From CAZQQN01 sp964595485 (GTDB taxonomy: Bacteria > Bacteroidota > Bacteroidia > CAILMK01 > CAYYUA01): 64,000 nt of DNA. Positions 44,066-53,497 of the stretch are shown piece by piece. The stretch lies in assembly GCA_964595485.1 (NCBI GenBank), contig CAZQQN010000004.1:1-64000 (forward strand). Reading direction: 5' to 3'. The notes under the pieces were generated by a model. That model saw nothing but the letters and a program-made list of their open reading frames with translations, had not been told where the DNA came from and searched no databases. Each line of letters opens with the position of its first letter. The first letter of the stretch is position 1. A program made the position numbers and the translations under genes.

Positions 44066-44795
44066 TCAGGATTACAGTGTTGATCTAGCCAACCCTTTAG
44101 ACCTCTCACTTGGTATTCGCAGAAATAAAAACGTTAACGCTTTTTATTTGCCTGACCCTCAATTCGTAACCGTTGAGGCCGGTGAATTTGTCGGTGACGT
44201 GGAACAAGGCGGCAGCTGCAATGTGGAGAATATCACCATTAGCCCTCACGGTAATGGAACGCACACAGAATGCATTGGCCACATAAGCCAAGAAAAGCAC
44301 ATGCTTTCTTCTTGCCTAACCCATTACCATTTTATGGCCAGACTAATTACCTTAAACCTAACGGTCAATGATAACAACGATCGCTACATTAATGATGCAG
44401 AATTATCCAAAGCTATAGAAGACCAAGAGCCTGGAGTGGAAGCCTTAATCATCAGAACAATACCCAACGATCCCGATAAAGCGTTAAAAATTTACTCCGG
44501 AAAGCGACCAGCCTATTTATCCAAAAAGGGTGCAAAGTTGATAGCCGAAAAGGATTTCAATCATTTATTAGTAGACCTTCCATCGCTCGATCATGAGCAA
44601 GATGGCGATCTACCGGCTCATCATACTTTTTTTGGTTATCCTGACCAACCTCAAATTCATAAAACAGTGACAGAACTAATCTATGCTCCCAATGAAATTG
44701 CTGATGGCTTTTACTTGCTTAACCTACAAGCCCTAAACCTTGAAAGTGATGCAAGCCCCAGTAGACCAGTCCTGTATAAAATTCATGAAATTTAA
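44037..44795 (+). CDS. Cyclase-family hydrolase (kynurenine-formamidase-like)
   Basis: This 252-residue cyclase-family protein (the PF04199 type) has the metal-binding segment ISPHGNGTHTECIGHI (usual pattern HxGTHxDxPxH) and LLVDLPSLDHEQDGDLPAHH. Such enzymes include kynurenine formamidase KynB, but the active-site pattern is a variant and the substrate is uncertain. An ATG at 44016 also lies in frame, giving seven extra residues; 44037 is chosen. It overlaps the end of hemW by 29 bp, so the two genes are probably translationally linked. Confidence 0.83.
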   Translation: MKKARLLFHDQDYSVDLANPLDLSLGIRRNKNVNAFYLPDPQFVTVEAGEFVGDVEQGGSCNVENITISPHGNGTHTECIGHISQEKHMLSSCLTHYHFMARLITLNLTVNDNNDRYINDAELSKAIEDQEPGVEALIIRTIPNDPDKALKIYSGKRPAYLSKKGAKLIAEKDFNHLLVDLPSLDHEQDGDLPAHHTFFGYPDQPQIHKTVTELIYAPNEIADGFYLLNLQALNLESDASPSRPVLYKIHEI

Positions 44796-45094
44796 CCTAT
44801 TAGGTAATACATGGCATTAAGTGACATCAGGCAATGTTTTTCATTGTTGAATGCCCCTTTGGAATAGAACTTGATTATTAAATGCTTAAGGTTCATGATT
44901 GCCATAAACAACCTTTCATTATTTTTCTTCGTACATTCAAAATGTGGTTTCGTTAAAAAATTATCCCATCATTTGTGAAACAATTACACAACTAAAATTT
45001 TTATTAAATAAAGCAAATGAGAATTAACTTTACCAGAAACATTGAAAATTGATTTTCAATGGTGACGTTTTATGACTATATAAACCGAGAGTAT
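44796..45094. other. 299-bp gap without a recognised gene
   Basis: An AT-rich stretch between the cyclase gene and the T9SS cargo gene. I see no tRNA, hairpin terminator or complete promoter. A weak TTTG at 44975 followed by TAAAATTT about 17 bp later is the nearest to a promoter. An ATG at 45059 would extend the downstream gene by 12 residues. Confidence 0.5.
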
Positions 45095-47767
45095 ATGCGC
45101 CAGGCCATCAAATGGATTTTACCTTTCTTATTTCTAACTGTTTTCGCGGTTTTTGAAAGTCTTGCCACTCATAACAGGGCAGGCGAGATTACATACAAAC
45201 ACATTAGTGGTAAAACGTTTGAGATCACGGTTACAACCTATACTGATCCGGAAAGTCCGCCTGATCGTCCTTCCCTTACAGTTAACTGGGGAGACGGTTC
45301 TTCCTCAGATATTCAAAGACAAAGAATTGATTCTGATATAGGAGAGGAAAACCAGCATCCAGTACAGCGGAATGTTTATATAGGCAAGCATACATACAAT
45401 GCTGCAGGCACTTATACAATTAGAATGCGGGATCAGAACAGGGTAAAGAATATAATTAATATGACCAATTCGGTCAACACGGCCTTTTACGTTGAATCAA
45501 AATTAACTGTTTTTCCAGAAGGGCTGGGAACTAACAACAGCCCTGATTTACTACAACCACCCATTGATTATGCTCAGACCAAAGAGGTGTTTGTCCATTA
45601 CCCCAACGCTTATGACGTTGACGGGGATAGTTTAGCGTATTCCCTTGTTCCACCTAAAAGAAAGTTCAGGAAAGAGGTAAATGGTTACTACAAGCCTTAT
45701 GCAACCAATAATTTTTCGATAGACCCAATTAATGGAAGATTAGAGTGGAATACCCCTGACTCCACAGGGGTCTACAACATTGCTATAAAAGTTTCAGAGT
45801 ATAGGGATGGCGAGAAAATCGGTGAGGTGATAAGAGACATGCAGATTATTGTTTCAGACGGTAATAACAAAAAGCCTAAACTACGGCCATTAAAGGACAC
45901 CTGCGTAGAGGCGGGTAAAAACTTTAAGCTTAATGTCCCAGTAAAAGCGGTTGACACCAACATGAATCAAACCTATCTTCCCCATGAAATTACCCTTTCA
46001 GCAACTGGCGGTCCGTTTATAGTCGATAGCAATAAGGCTTCTTTCAACGAAAAATCACGAAAAAATACCGTAAGTAATCAATTCTCATGGGATATTAGTT
46101 GTAGCCACATCAGGAAATTCCCGTACAGGGTAGTTTTTAAAGCCAAAGATGATCATCAAGAGGTACCGCTTGCGGACCTCAAGCATATGAATATTAAGGT
46201 GGTCGGGCCAGAACCTGAGAATCTAACCTCTGAGCCTGAACCCAAAGGTATCAATTTAAACTGGGATATCCCCGCTTGTAAAAATGTTAGGGGATTTAAA
46301 GTTTACAGAAGGGTTGACACATCAGATTGGTCACCGGATTATTGCGAAAATGGTATTCCGGAAGAGGCTGGGTATAAGCTGATCAAAACCATGCCTGGTA
46401 AAGATAAGACCAGTTATTTTGATAAAGATGTCGTTCCCGGTGCCGTCTATTGCTACCGCGTTACAGGACTTTACAGAAATGAAGGCAGGTATAACCTTGT
46501 AGAAGGGTATGCATCGAAAGAAACTTGTGAAAAGCTTGAGAAAGATGTGCCGGTCATTACCCACGTAGATGTTCAAAAAACTGATAGTGAAAAGGGTAGG
46601 ATCTTTGTTGACTGGTCTAAGCCAGTTGAAGTAGACTCAAATACTTACGAGCCGCCCTATAAATATGAAATTTATCATGCTACTGGCAAAACAGGCGGTA
46701 CTGATAAACTGGTTAAAACAGTTGGGGGTATTAAATCTTATCAAAAGCTTGTGAGTAAAACTGCTGATACAATTCTTTATGATTCTAATCTTAATACAAA
46801 AGATAATCCCTACTCTTACAATATAAAATTTTTTGGCAGTAATGAATCCAAGGAAGTGTTAATAGGTACTTCAAGGGTTAATTCTTCCATATACCTGAAT
46901 ATCAAACCTGGGCACGAAAACCTTCAGCTATCGTGGGATGAGAATGTTCTCTGGGAAAATCAGCAATATGTTGTTTATCGCAAACATTATGACTCATCTC
47001 AATTCCGTATTTATGATACGACAGCCAACCAGAACTACTCTGATACAGGCCTTGTGAAAGATTCTACTTACTGCTATTACGTTAAGTCCATAGGCAAGTT
47101 TTCCGCTCCTAATTTTCCTGAACCTATCATCAACAATTCCCAGAAAAATTGCAATGAACCCATTGACACAGTTGCTCCATGTCCCCCTGAAATATCAGCC
47201 AATGAGCGTTGTGATATGAAGGAAAACCTGGTTCAATGGAACAAGCCTATCTGCGAAAAGGATAGCGCCATTTCAGGTTACCACATTTATTTCAGGGACC
47301 ACCAAGGGAAATCTTTTAAAAAGCTTAAAACCATTGAAGATGGTGATATAACAAGGGATATTGACGATCGCGATACCCTGGAATATTCACTGGCTGGCTG
47401 TTATGCTGTCAGCGCCTATGATCCTTATGACAATGAAAGTAACCTGAGCAATTTTGTTTGTGTTAATAACTGTCCTAAGTATGAACTACCCAATGCTTTC
47501 ACTCCAAATGGTGATGGCATTAATGAACGATTCCGGCCAAAAGAAGGTTGGCAGTTCATAAAGCGTGTAAACTTTAGGGTTTATAACCGGTGGGGTAACC
47601 TTGTTTTTAAAACCGAAGATCCTGCAATCCAATGGGATGGAACTGATCACAGAAATGGCCAAGATCTGGCTGCCGGATCCTATTATTACCAGGTTGAGGT
47701 ATTTGAAATAAGGCTGAACGGGCTTGAATCAAAAACCATGAAGGGCACAATCCACCTGAAACGGTAA
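45095..47767 (+). CDS. Large secreted protein with PKD/FN3-like repeats and T9SS C-terminal sorting domain
   Basis: An exported 890-residue protein with a signal peptide (MRQAIKWILPFLFLTVFAVF, cleavage after LAT or nearby). The segment THNRAGEITYKHI with VNWGDGSSSDIQ is PKD-like and recurs at the head of many Cytophagales secreted proteins. Middle Ig/PKD-like domains are followed by three fibronectin-like repeats (INLNWDIPACKNVRGFKVYR, IFVDWSKPVEVDS, LQLSWDENVLWENQQYVVYR). The end is a type-B type IX sorting domain (LPNAFTPNGDGINERF, VNFRVYNRWGNLVF, YYYQVEVFE). It is probably a cell-surface or released adhesin-like structural protein. The ATG at 45059 is an alternative start with a less typical signal peptide. 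Confidence 0.85.
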   Translation: MRQAIKWILPFLFLTVFAVFESLATHNRAGEITYKHISGKTFEITVTTYTDPESPPDRPSLTVNWGDGSSSDIQRQRIDSDIGEENQHPVQRNVYIGKHTYNAAGTYTIRMRDQNRVKNIINMTNSVNTAFYVESKLTVFPEGLGTNNSPDLLQPPIDYAQTKEVFVHYPNAYDVDGDSLAYSLVPPKRKFRKEVNGYYKPYATNNFSIDPINGRLEWNTPDSTGVYNIAIKVSEYRDGEKIGEVIRDMQIIVSDGNNKKPKLRPLKDTCVEAGKNFKLNVPVKAVDTNMNQTYLPHEITLSATGGPFIVDSNKASFNEKSRKNTVSNQFSWDISCSHIRKFPYRVVFKAKDDHQEVPLADLKHMNIKVVGPEPENLTSEPEPKGINLNWDIPACKNVRGFKVYRRVDTSDWSPDYCENGIPEEAGYKLIKTMPGKDKTSYFDKDVVPGAVYCYRVTGLYRNEGRYNLVEGYASKETCEKLEKDVPVITHVDVQKTDSEKGRIFVDWSKPVEVDSNTYEPPYKYEIYHATGKTGGTDKLVKTVGGIKSYQKLVSKTADTILYDSNLNTKDNPYSYNIKFFGSNESKEVLIGTSRVNSSIYLNIKPGHENLQLSWDENVLWENQQYVVYRKHYDSSQFRIYDTTANQNYSDTGLVKDSTYCYYVKSIGKFSAPNFPEPIINNSQKNCNEPIDTVAPCPPEISANERCDMKENLVQWNKPICEKDSAISGYHIYFRDHQGKSFKKLKTIEDGDITRDIDDRDTLEYSLAGCYAVSAYDPYDNESNLSNFVCVNNCPKYELPNAFTPNGDGINERFRPKEGWQFIKRVNFRVYNRWGNLVFKTEDPAIQWDGTDHRNGQDLAAGSYYYQVEVFEIRLNGLESKTMKGTIHLKR

Positions 47768-47774
47768 GTAATTT

Positions 47775-48380
47775 ATGTTCAACGGTATTGTAGAGGCAAT
47801 GGGTAGCGTAGAATCTATCGCTGATAGTGGTTCTAATAAACAGATCCTGATAAAATCTCCCTTTGAATCTCCTTTAAGCATTGACCAAAGCATTGCCCAC
47901 AATGGCGTTTGCCTGACCGTTGAAAACTTCTGGGAAAATCAATATCAAGTCACAGCAATTTATGAGACATTGCTAAAAAGTAACTTAGGTGTATTAGAAG
48001 TAGGTAGCCTAATCAATCTAGAAAGAAGCATGACCCTTAACAGTTTCCTTGATGGTCACTTAGTTCAAGGACATGTTGATGGCTTAGGGTTTTGTAAAAA
48101 AATCAAAGAGCAAGATGGTAGCTGGGTTTTTTGTTTTCAGTATGATACCAGCCATTCCGGATTATTAATTGAAAAAGGCTCAATCACAGTTAATGGGATT
48201 AGCCTTACCGCTCATGATATCACATTAGATACCTTCTGCGTGTCCATCATACCTTATACTTACAATCATACTAATCTACAGTATGTCAATGAGGGGGATA
48301 GCGTAAACCTTGAATTTGACTTAGTTGGCAAATACATTCAGCGTCAGGGCTGGATTTATCAGACACAATTAACGGGTTGA
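47775..48380 (+). CDS. ribE: Riboflavin synthase, alpha chain
   Basis: RibE dismutates two 6,7-dimethyl-8-ribityllumazines into riboflavin and a pyrimidine. The 201-residue protein shows the twofold lumazine-binding repeat: MFNGIVEAMGSV (usual MFTGIVE, here N), NGVCLTVENF, GHLVQGHVDGLG in the first and ITVNGISLTAHD in the second. It starts 7 bp after the T9SS cargo gene. Its 3' end overlaps the end of the convergent obgE by 12 bp. Lumazine synthase (ribH) is at 7253. Confidence 0.95.
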   Translation: MFNGIVEAMGSVESIADSGSNKQILIKSPFESPLSIDQSIAHNGVCLTVENFWENQYQVTAIYETLLKSNLGVLEVGSLINLERSMTLNSFLDGHLVQGHVDGLGFCKKIKEQDGSWVFCFQYDTSHSGLLIEKGSITVNGISLTAHDITLDTFCVSIIPYTYNHTNLQYVNEGDSVNLEFDLVGKYIQRQGWIYQTQLTG

Positions 48381-49382
48381 CTCGTCAGGTATCTTTTCCA
48401 GTTTATTCCAAAGCAATTGCTTTAACTTTTGAATATTTGACTGTGTTGCTGATGAAATAAATAAATTAGGTATATTATCCGGCAATTGCTCCTCCAGTTG
48501 TTTTTTAAGCTCTTCATCCAGAAGGTCTGATTTGGTTATAGCTATACACCGCTTCTTATCGAGCAAATCAGGATCATAACTGCCTATTTCTTCAACTAAA
48601 TCATTGTACTCCTTATCAATCTTCAAGGACTCCGCTGATATTATGAACAATAGAATAGCGTTTCGCTCGATATGCCTTAAAAAACGGGTTCCCCTTCCTT
48701 TCCCTTCATGAGCTCCCTCTACTAATCCAGGTAAATCAGCAACTACAAAAGATTCATAATCTTTATAGAATACAACCCCAAGATTCGGAGTAACAGTTGT
48801 AAAAGGATAATCAGCGATTTCAGGTTTAGCCGAGGAAAGTACCGAGAGTAAAGTCGATTTTCCCGCATTGGGGTATCCTACAAAACCTACATCAGCAAGC
48901 AACTTCAACTCAAAAATTCGCCAGTTTACTTCGCCAGGCTTACCATCTTCAGCATATTCAGGAGCCTGATTTGTAGAATTCTTAAAATGATGATTCCCTT
49001 TACCGCCATGGCCTCCCCTTGCTACGATTAAAGTTTGTTGATTTTCTACAATTTCACCTAGATAGGCTTCGGTATTAATATCTTTAACAACGGTTCCTAA
49101 TGGTACATCCAAATAAAGGTCTTCTCCCTGGCGGCCGGTTTTATTGTTGATACCGCCATCTATACCATCTTCAGCAATGACATGCTTCCTATACCTAAGA
49201 TGTAAAAGCGTCCCATGCTGGCTATTACCGCGCAGAATAACATGACCACCTCTTCCACCATCACCACCATCCGGCCCGCCTTTGGATACGTATTTTTCCC
49301 TGTGAAAGTGGATACTTCCATCTCCCCCTTTGCCAGCCCGACAACAAACCCTTACGTGGTCAATAAAATTATGCTGTGGCAT
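48369..49382 (-). CDS. obgE: GTPase Obg
   Basis: Obg/CgtA is a ribosome-associated GTPase linked to 50S maturation and stress. The 337-residue protein has the glycine-rich Obg fold (RAGKGGDGSIHFHREKYV, GGDGGRGGHVILRG, ARGGHGGKGNHHFKN), then the G domain with G1 GYPNAGKST, G3 DLPGLVEGAHEGKG and G4 TKSD. It lacks the long OCT C-terminal domain. It is the last gene of a minus-strand group hpt-adk-obgE (adk 48 bp upstream). Confidence 0.96.
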   Translation of the reverse strand: MPQHNFIDHVRVCCRAGKGGDGSIHFHREKYVSKGGPDGGDGGRGGHVILRGNSQHGTLLHLRYRKHVIAEDGIDGGINNKTGRQGEDLYLDVPLGTVVKDINTEAYLGEIVENQQTLIVARGGHGGKGNHHFKNSTNQAPEYAEDGKPGEVNWRIFELKLLADVGFVGYPNAGKSTLLSVLSSAKPEIADYPFTTVTPNLGVVFYKDYESFVVADLPGLVEGAHEGKGRGTRFLRHIERNAILLFIISAESLKIDKEYNDLVEEIGSYDPDLLDKKRCIAITKSDLLDEELKKQLEEQLPDNIPNLFISSATQSNIQKLKQLLWNKLEKIPDESTR

Positions 49383-49430
49383 AACTACCTTTCTTTATTA
49401 TGCCATGTAAAATCAACTGCTTAAGTTACA

Positions 49431-50009
49431 CTACTTAGCTAACTGATGCATGACTTTTTGAATTCGGCCAAATATTTCCTCAATTCCTCCTACGCCTTCG
49501 ATCGGATAAAATTTGCCCTGCTCCTCATAATAATCAGCCAAAGAAGCTGTCTTTTCTTCATATTCCTGAATTCGGCTACGGATAACATCTTCATCTGTAT
49601 CATCGCTCCGGCCGGATGTTTTACCCCTTTCTACAAGTCTTTTGACCAATTCCTCTTCGGGTACTTGAAGGGCTAACATACCATCAATTTTGGTCCCTTC
49701 CCTTTCCATTAACTTATCCAATGCCTCTGCCTGTTCTTTTGTCCGCGGAAAACCATCAAAAATAAAGCCTGCAGAATCAGGGTGCGTTTTGATCTGTTGT
49801 TCTATCATTCCTATCACAACATCATCCGGTACGAGTTTACCCTGGTCAATTAATTCCTTGGCCTTTAAGCCAAGTTCGGTCCCTTCTGAAATTTCTTTTC
49901 TTAATAAATCACCAGTGGCCAAATGCACTAAATTATAGGATTCTATCATTTTTTCAGATTGGGTCCCTTTGCCAGCACCAGGTGGGCCAAATAAAACTAC
50001 ATTCATCAT
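49431..50009 (-). CDS. adk: Adenylate kinase
   Basis: Adk equilibrates ATP + AMP with 2 ADP. The 192-residue protein has the P-loop GPPGAGKGTQ (8-17), the AMP-site HLATGDLLRKEI, DGFPRTKEQAEAL and the LID signature GRSDDTDEDVIRSRI, a short LID without zinc cysteines. The start could be the first or second methionine (50009 or 50006). Only 1 bp separates it from hpt. Confidence 0.97.
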   Translation of the reverse strand: MMNVVLFGPPGAGKGTQSEKMIESYNLVHLATGDLLRKEISEGTELGLKAKELIDQGKLVPDDVVIGMIEQQIKTHPDSAGFIFDGFPRTKEQAEALDKLMEREGTKIDGMLALQVPEEELVKRLVERGKTSGRSDDTDEDVIRSRIQEYEEKTASLADYYEEQGKFYPIEGVGGIEEIFGRIQKVMHQLAK

Positions 50010-50010
50010 T

Positions 50011-50553
50011 TTATTGGTCTTTTAGTTTGTAAATACCTTTTAAATTCCTGCCTAATTGATCGTAGTCCAGACCATACCCCACAATAAAAACATTGGGCAC
50101 CTCAAAACCAACGTAATCTGGATCAAACGACTCAATAAGAGCCTCCCTTTTAAGGGTAAGCGTAGCTACATGAACGCTTTCCGGGTTGTATTTTGTGAGA
50201 TCATTCATGAGCTGCTTAATAGTTCGTCCTGTATCTATTATGTCTTCAATGATTACTATCGGTCTGCCTTCTACAGCCTGGTTAAAACCGATCAGGGTTT
50301 TCACTTCTCCAGTTGATTGCATGGCTTCATAAGAAGCAGCCTTAACGAATTCAATTTGGCATTGAAAATTTAAGTACCTTATTAAATCAGCAGCAAAAAG
50401 GAACGAGCCGTTCAGAATTGAAACAAAAACGGGGTCCTTTCCCGAAAAATCCCGGTTTATACCCTCAGCTATATCTTTAACACGTTCTTGAATATACCCT
50501 TCAGACAAATAAAGTTCAAAAACTTTATCATGTAACTGCACATCCTGGGTCAT
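50011..50553 (-). CDS. hpt: Hypoxanthine phosphoribosyltransferase
   Basis: Hpt salvages hypoxanthine and guanine with PRPP to IMP and GMP. The 180-residue protein has the PRPP-binding loop VIIEDIIDTGRTIKQL, FVSILNGSFLFAADL and the C-terminal YVGFEVPNVFIVGYGLDYD that contacts the base. It heads the purine-linked hpt-adk pair, followed by obgE. Confidence 0.95.
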   Translation of the reverse strand: MTQDVQLHDKVFELYLSEGYIQERVKDIAEGINRDFSGKDPVFVSILNGSFLFAADLIRYLNFQCQIEFVKAASYEAMQSTGEVKTLIGFNQAVEGRPIVIIEDIIDTGRTIKQLMNDLTKYNPESVHVATLTLKREALIESFDPDYVGFEVPNVFIVGYGLDYDQLGRNLKGIYKLKDQ

Positions 50554-50715
50554 ATAGACGGTTATTTTTTGGGGCTACTTCAAAAAGCAATAACCTTTCT
50601 TTGAAGAACCAAATTTACAATAAAAGGATTGCTGATTTAATGCCCTTTGACAGACCTAAGAATATTTTATAAAAGATAGTTGCCGGGAAAAGTATAAAAT
50701 ATACCACTGAAAGGC

Positions 50716-52011
50716 CTAACCTTTATGTCGCATCATGGCTTCAATATCTTCTGCTTCTATTGGTATATCAGACATTAAGTCTTCAGGCTCATTATCCGTA
50801 ACCATTACATCGTTTTCTATCCTCACACCTATACCCTCGTTATGCAGGTATATACCAGGCTCGCAGGTGAAAACCATCCCAGGTTCAATGGTCCGGTTTT
50901 GATCTGCAAGGTCATGCACATCAAGCCCCATATGATGAGATACCCCGTGGGGAAAATATTGTTTGTAAGGCGGATTATTGGATTTTACTTGATTTATTTC
51001 ATTCTCGCTGAGAACATTAAGCTTTACTAACTCATTCTCAATTAAACCAGCTACCTCTTCTTGGTATGACTTAAGCTTGCAGCCCGGTTTAAGCTTCTTC
51101 TTGGCTTCTTTGAATACCCTTAAAACGGCATTATAAACTTCTTTCTGACGTTTTGTAAATTTTCCATTCACAGGTATCACGCGTGACATATCAGAGGCAT
51201 AATTCCCATAATTTGCCCCAAAATCAAAAAGAATACTATCACCATCTTTACACACATTGTCGTTGGTGATATAATGCAATACACAAGCATTTTCCCCTGA
51301 GGCCACTATTGGGTCATAGGCATGCCCTCCGCTTCCCTGGCGGATGAACTCACGCGTTATTTCAGCTTCTATTTCATATTCCCAAACACCTGGTTTTACA
51401 AAGCCAAGTACTTGTTCAAAAGCTGATTTAGTGATCTGGCAAGCCTTTTTAATATACGCAATCTCAACATCCTTTTTAATTGACCTCAGCTCTTTCATAA
51501 TGGGAGCTGAACGCTCTAAAGAATGGGCGGGGTATTGGTTTTTGATTTGCTGTGCAAACCTAAAATCCTTATAAGGAACATCTGAGCTGTATCGGTCATG
51601 TTCATTCAGGTTAACATAAACATAGGACGCTTTATTCATTAAAACGGGAAACACATTGTCAAATTCCTCCATCCAGTAGACAGTCTCGATTCCCGACATC
51701 TGAGCAGCTTTTTCCTTTGTAAGCCTTTCTCCTTCCCAGGTCGCAATTACTTCATCAGTTTTTCTCAAAAAAAGTATTTCCCGGTGTTGTTCTGAAGGAT
51801 GGTCAGGGAAAACAATGAGAATACTTTCCTCTTGGTCAATACCGGATAAATAAAAAAGATCAGAATTTTGACGAAAAGGATAAACCTGGTCAGCTGTTTT
51901 GGGCATCAGGTCATTTGAGTGAAAAATTGCCAAAGAGTCCGGTTTTAGCTTGGCAGAGAAATTTTTCCTGTTTTCTACGAAAAATTCTTTAGGAAATTGT
52001 TTGTACCTCAT
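50716..52011 (-). CDS. pepP: Aminopeptidase P family metallopeptidase (pepP-like)
   Basis: This 431-residue M24-family enzyme removes an N-terminal residue next to proline. The N-terminal creatinase-like domain (about 1-165) contains LFYLSGIDQEESILIVFPD. The pita-bread catalytic domain carries the five metal ligands: FDFGANYGNYASDMSR (two aspartates), HGVSHHMGLDVHD (histidine), FTCEPGIYL and GVRIENDVMV (glutamates). No signal peptide is visible, so it is cytosolic. It lies 61 bp downstream of fumC. Confidence 0.92.
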   Translation of the reverse strand: MRYKQFPKEFFVENRKNFSAKLKPDSLAIFHSNDLMPKTADQVYPFRQNSDLFYLSGIDQEESILIVFPDHPSEQHREILFLRKTDEVIATWEGERLTKEKAAQMSGIETVYWMEEFDNVFPVLMNKASYVYVNLNEHDRYSSDVPYKDFRFAQQIKNQYPAHSLERSAPIMKELRSIKKDVEIAYIKKACQITKSAFEQVLGFVKPGVWEYEIEAEITREFIRQGSGGHAYDPIVASGENACVLHYITNDNVCKDGDSILFDFGANYGNYASDMSRVIPVNGKFTKRQKEVYNAVLRVFKEAKKKLKPGCKLKSYQEEVAGLIENELVKLNVLSENEINQVKSNNPPYKQYFPHGVSHHMGLDVHDLADQNRTIEPGMVFTCEPGIYLHNEGIGVRIENDVMVTDNEPEDLMSDIPIEAEDIEAMMRHKG

Positions 52012-52072
52012 AGCATCTTTTTTTGTTCATAGCCCCTCCCTCTTCGATTTTTTTCAAAAGCTAAAATTTTAA

Positions 52073-53467
52073 TTATTTATTTACCATATTTTCTGGGCGA
52101 ACCCATTGATCAAATTGTTCTTCTGTTAACAATTCCAGGTCAAGTGCAGCTTCTTTCAATGTTTTTCCCTCGTTGTAAGCTTTTTTAGCGATTTTAGCAG
52201 CATTATCATAACCAATATGCGTGTTCAATGCTGTGACAAGCATCAGGGAATTATCTAAATGCATCCCGATTCGGTCATAATTGGGCTCTATACCTTGAGC
52301 ACATCGTTCATCAAAAGCTTTACAAGCGTCACCGATTAACCGAGCTGAATTTAAAACATTGAACCCGATCATAGGTTTGAATACGTTTAACTCAAACTGG
52401 CCATTCATCCCTCCACTGTTAACTGCTACATCATTACCCATAACCTGGGCACTCACCATAGTCAAAGCTTCAGCCTGGGTCGGGTTTACTTTCCCGGGCA
52501 TTATGGATGAGCCGGGTTCGTTAGCAGGTATTAAAATTTCTCCGATTCCGCACCTCGGACCTGATGAAAGCATGCGGATATCGTTACCTATTTTCATCAA
52601 ACTTGCAGCAACCCTTTTCAGAGCCCCTGACAATTCAACCATTGCATCATGGGCTGCTAAAGCCTCGTATTTATTATCAGCAGTCCTGAATGGTAAGCTT
52701 GTTAATTCGGCTATTTTTCTTGCAACGGTTGTATCATAATTAGCAGGAGTATTCAATCCTGTTCCGACTGCAGTACCGCCTAAAGCGATTTCTGAAACCG
52801 CTTCAAGTGCTTTATTGATAGCTTGGATACCTTTATCCAACTGGGCCGCATACCCTGAAAATTCTTGGCCGAGGGTTAATGGCGTGGCATCCATGAAGTG
52901 GGTCCTACCTATTTTCACAACCTCATCAAATGCTTTCGCCTTACCAGAAAGGGTTTTTTGCAACTGCTTTAAATAGGGAAGCGTACGATTGTTGACAACC
53001 TGATAAGAAGCTATATGCATAGCAGTCGGGAAAGTATCATTGGATGATTGTGATTTATTCACATCATCGTTGGGATGCAATACCTTTTTTTCATCGTTAA
53101 GGCTTCCACCATTCAGTACATGCCCTCGGTTAGCTATAACCTCATTGACATTCATATTGGATTGGGTACCGGAACCCGTTTGCCATACCACCAGGGGAAA
53201 TTGATCATCCCATTGCCCTTGATTTATCTCGTCACAAACAGAAGCTATGAGCTCCGCTTTATGATTATCCAGCACCCCTAAGTCTCTATTGGTTAAGGCT
53301 GCGGACTTTTTCAGCGTAGCAAAACCTTTTATGATCTCTATGGGCATTTGATCCCCTTGGTCACCAATGGGAAAATTCTGGTAAGATCGCTGGGTCTGCG
53401 CACCCCAATACTTATCAGACGGAACGCTTACCTCCCCAAGGCTATCACTTTCTGTTCGGTAGCTCAT
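52073..53467 (-). CDS. fumC: Class II fumarate hydratase
   Basis: FumC interconverts fumarate and malate in the citric acid cycle. The 464-residue protein has the superfamily signature GSSIMPGKVNPTQAE, GSGTQSNMNVNEVI, KSQSSNDTFPTAMH, GRTHFMDATPLTLGQEF and the C-terminal LDNSLMLVTALNTHIGY of the fumarase/aspartase family. FumC rather than aspartase or argininosuccinate lyase is supported by the N-terminal TESDSLGEVSVPSDKYWGAQ. The start at 53467 gives the usual MSYRTE; 53473 is an alternative. It is preceded by the DUF2480 gene. Confidence 0.95.
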   Translation of the reverse strand: MSYRTESDSLGEVSVPSDKYWGAQTQRSYQNFPIGDQGDQMPIEIIKGFATLKKSAALTNRDLGVLDNHKAELIASVCDEINQGQWDDQFPLVVWQTGSGTQSNMNVNEVIANRGHVLNGGSLNDEKKVLHPNDDVNKSQSSNDTFPTAMHIASYQVVNNRTLPYLKQLQKTLSGKAKAFDEVVKIGRTHFMDATPLTLGQEFSGYAAQLDKGIQAINKALEAVSEIALGGTAVGTGLNTPANYDTTVARKIAELTSLPFRTADNKYEALAAHDAMVELSGALKRVAASLMKIGNDIRMLSSGPRCGIGEILIPANEPGSSIMPGKVNPTQAEALTMVSAQVMGNDVAVNSGGMNGQFELNVFKPMIGFNVLNSARLIGDACKAFDERCAQGIEPNYDRIGMHLDNSLMLVTALNTHIGYDNAAKIAKKAYNEGKTLKEAALDLELLTEEQFDQWVRPENMVNK

Positions 53468-53497
53468 TGGCAAATCCAGGTTATATAAGTTTTGGAA

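Noticed and set aside
52359..52739. 126-codon antisense ORF inside fumC
   Set aside because: fumC is complete and strongly conserved on the opposite strand; the antisense peptide shows no recognisable domain.
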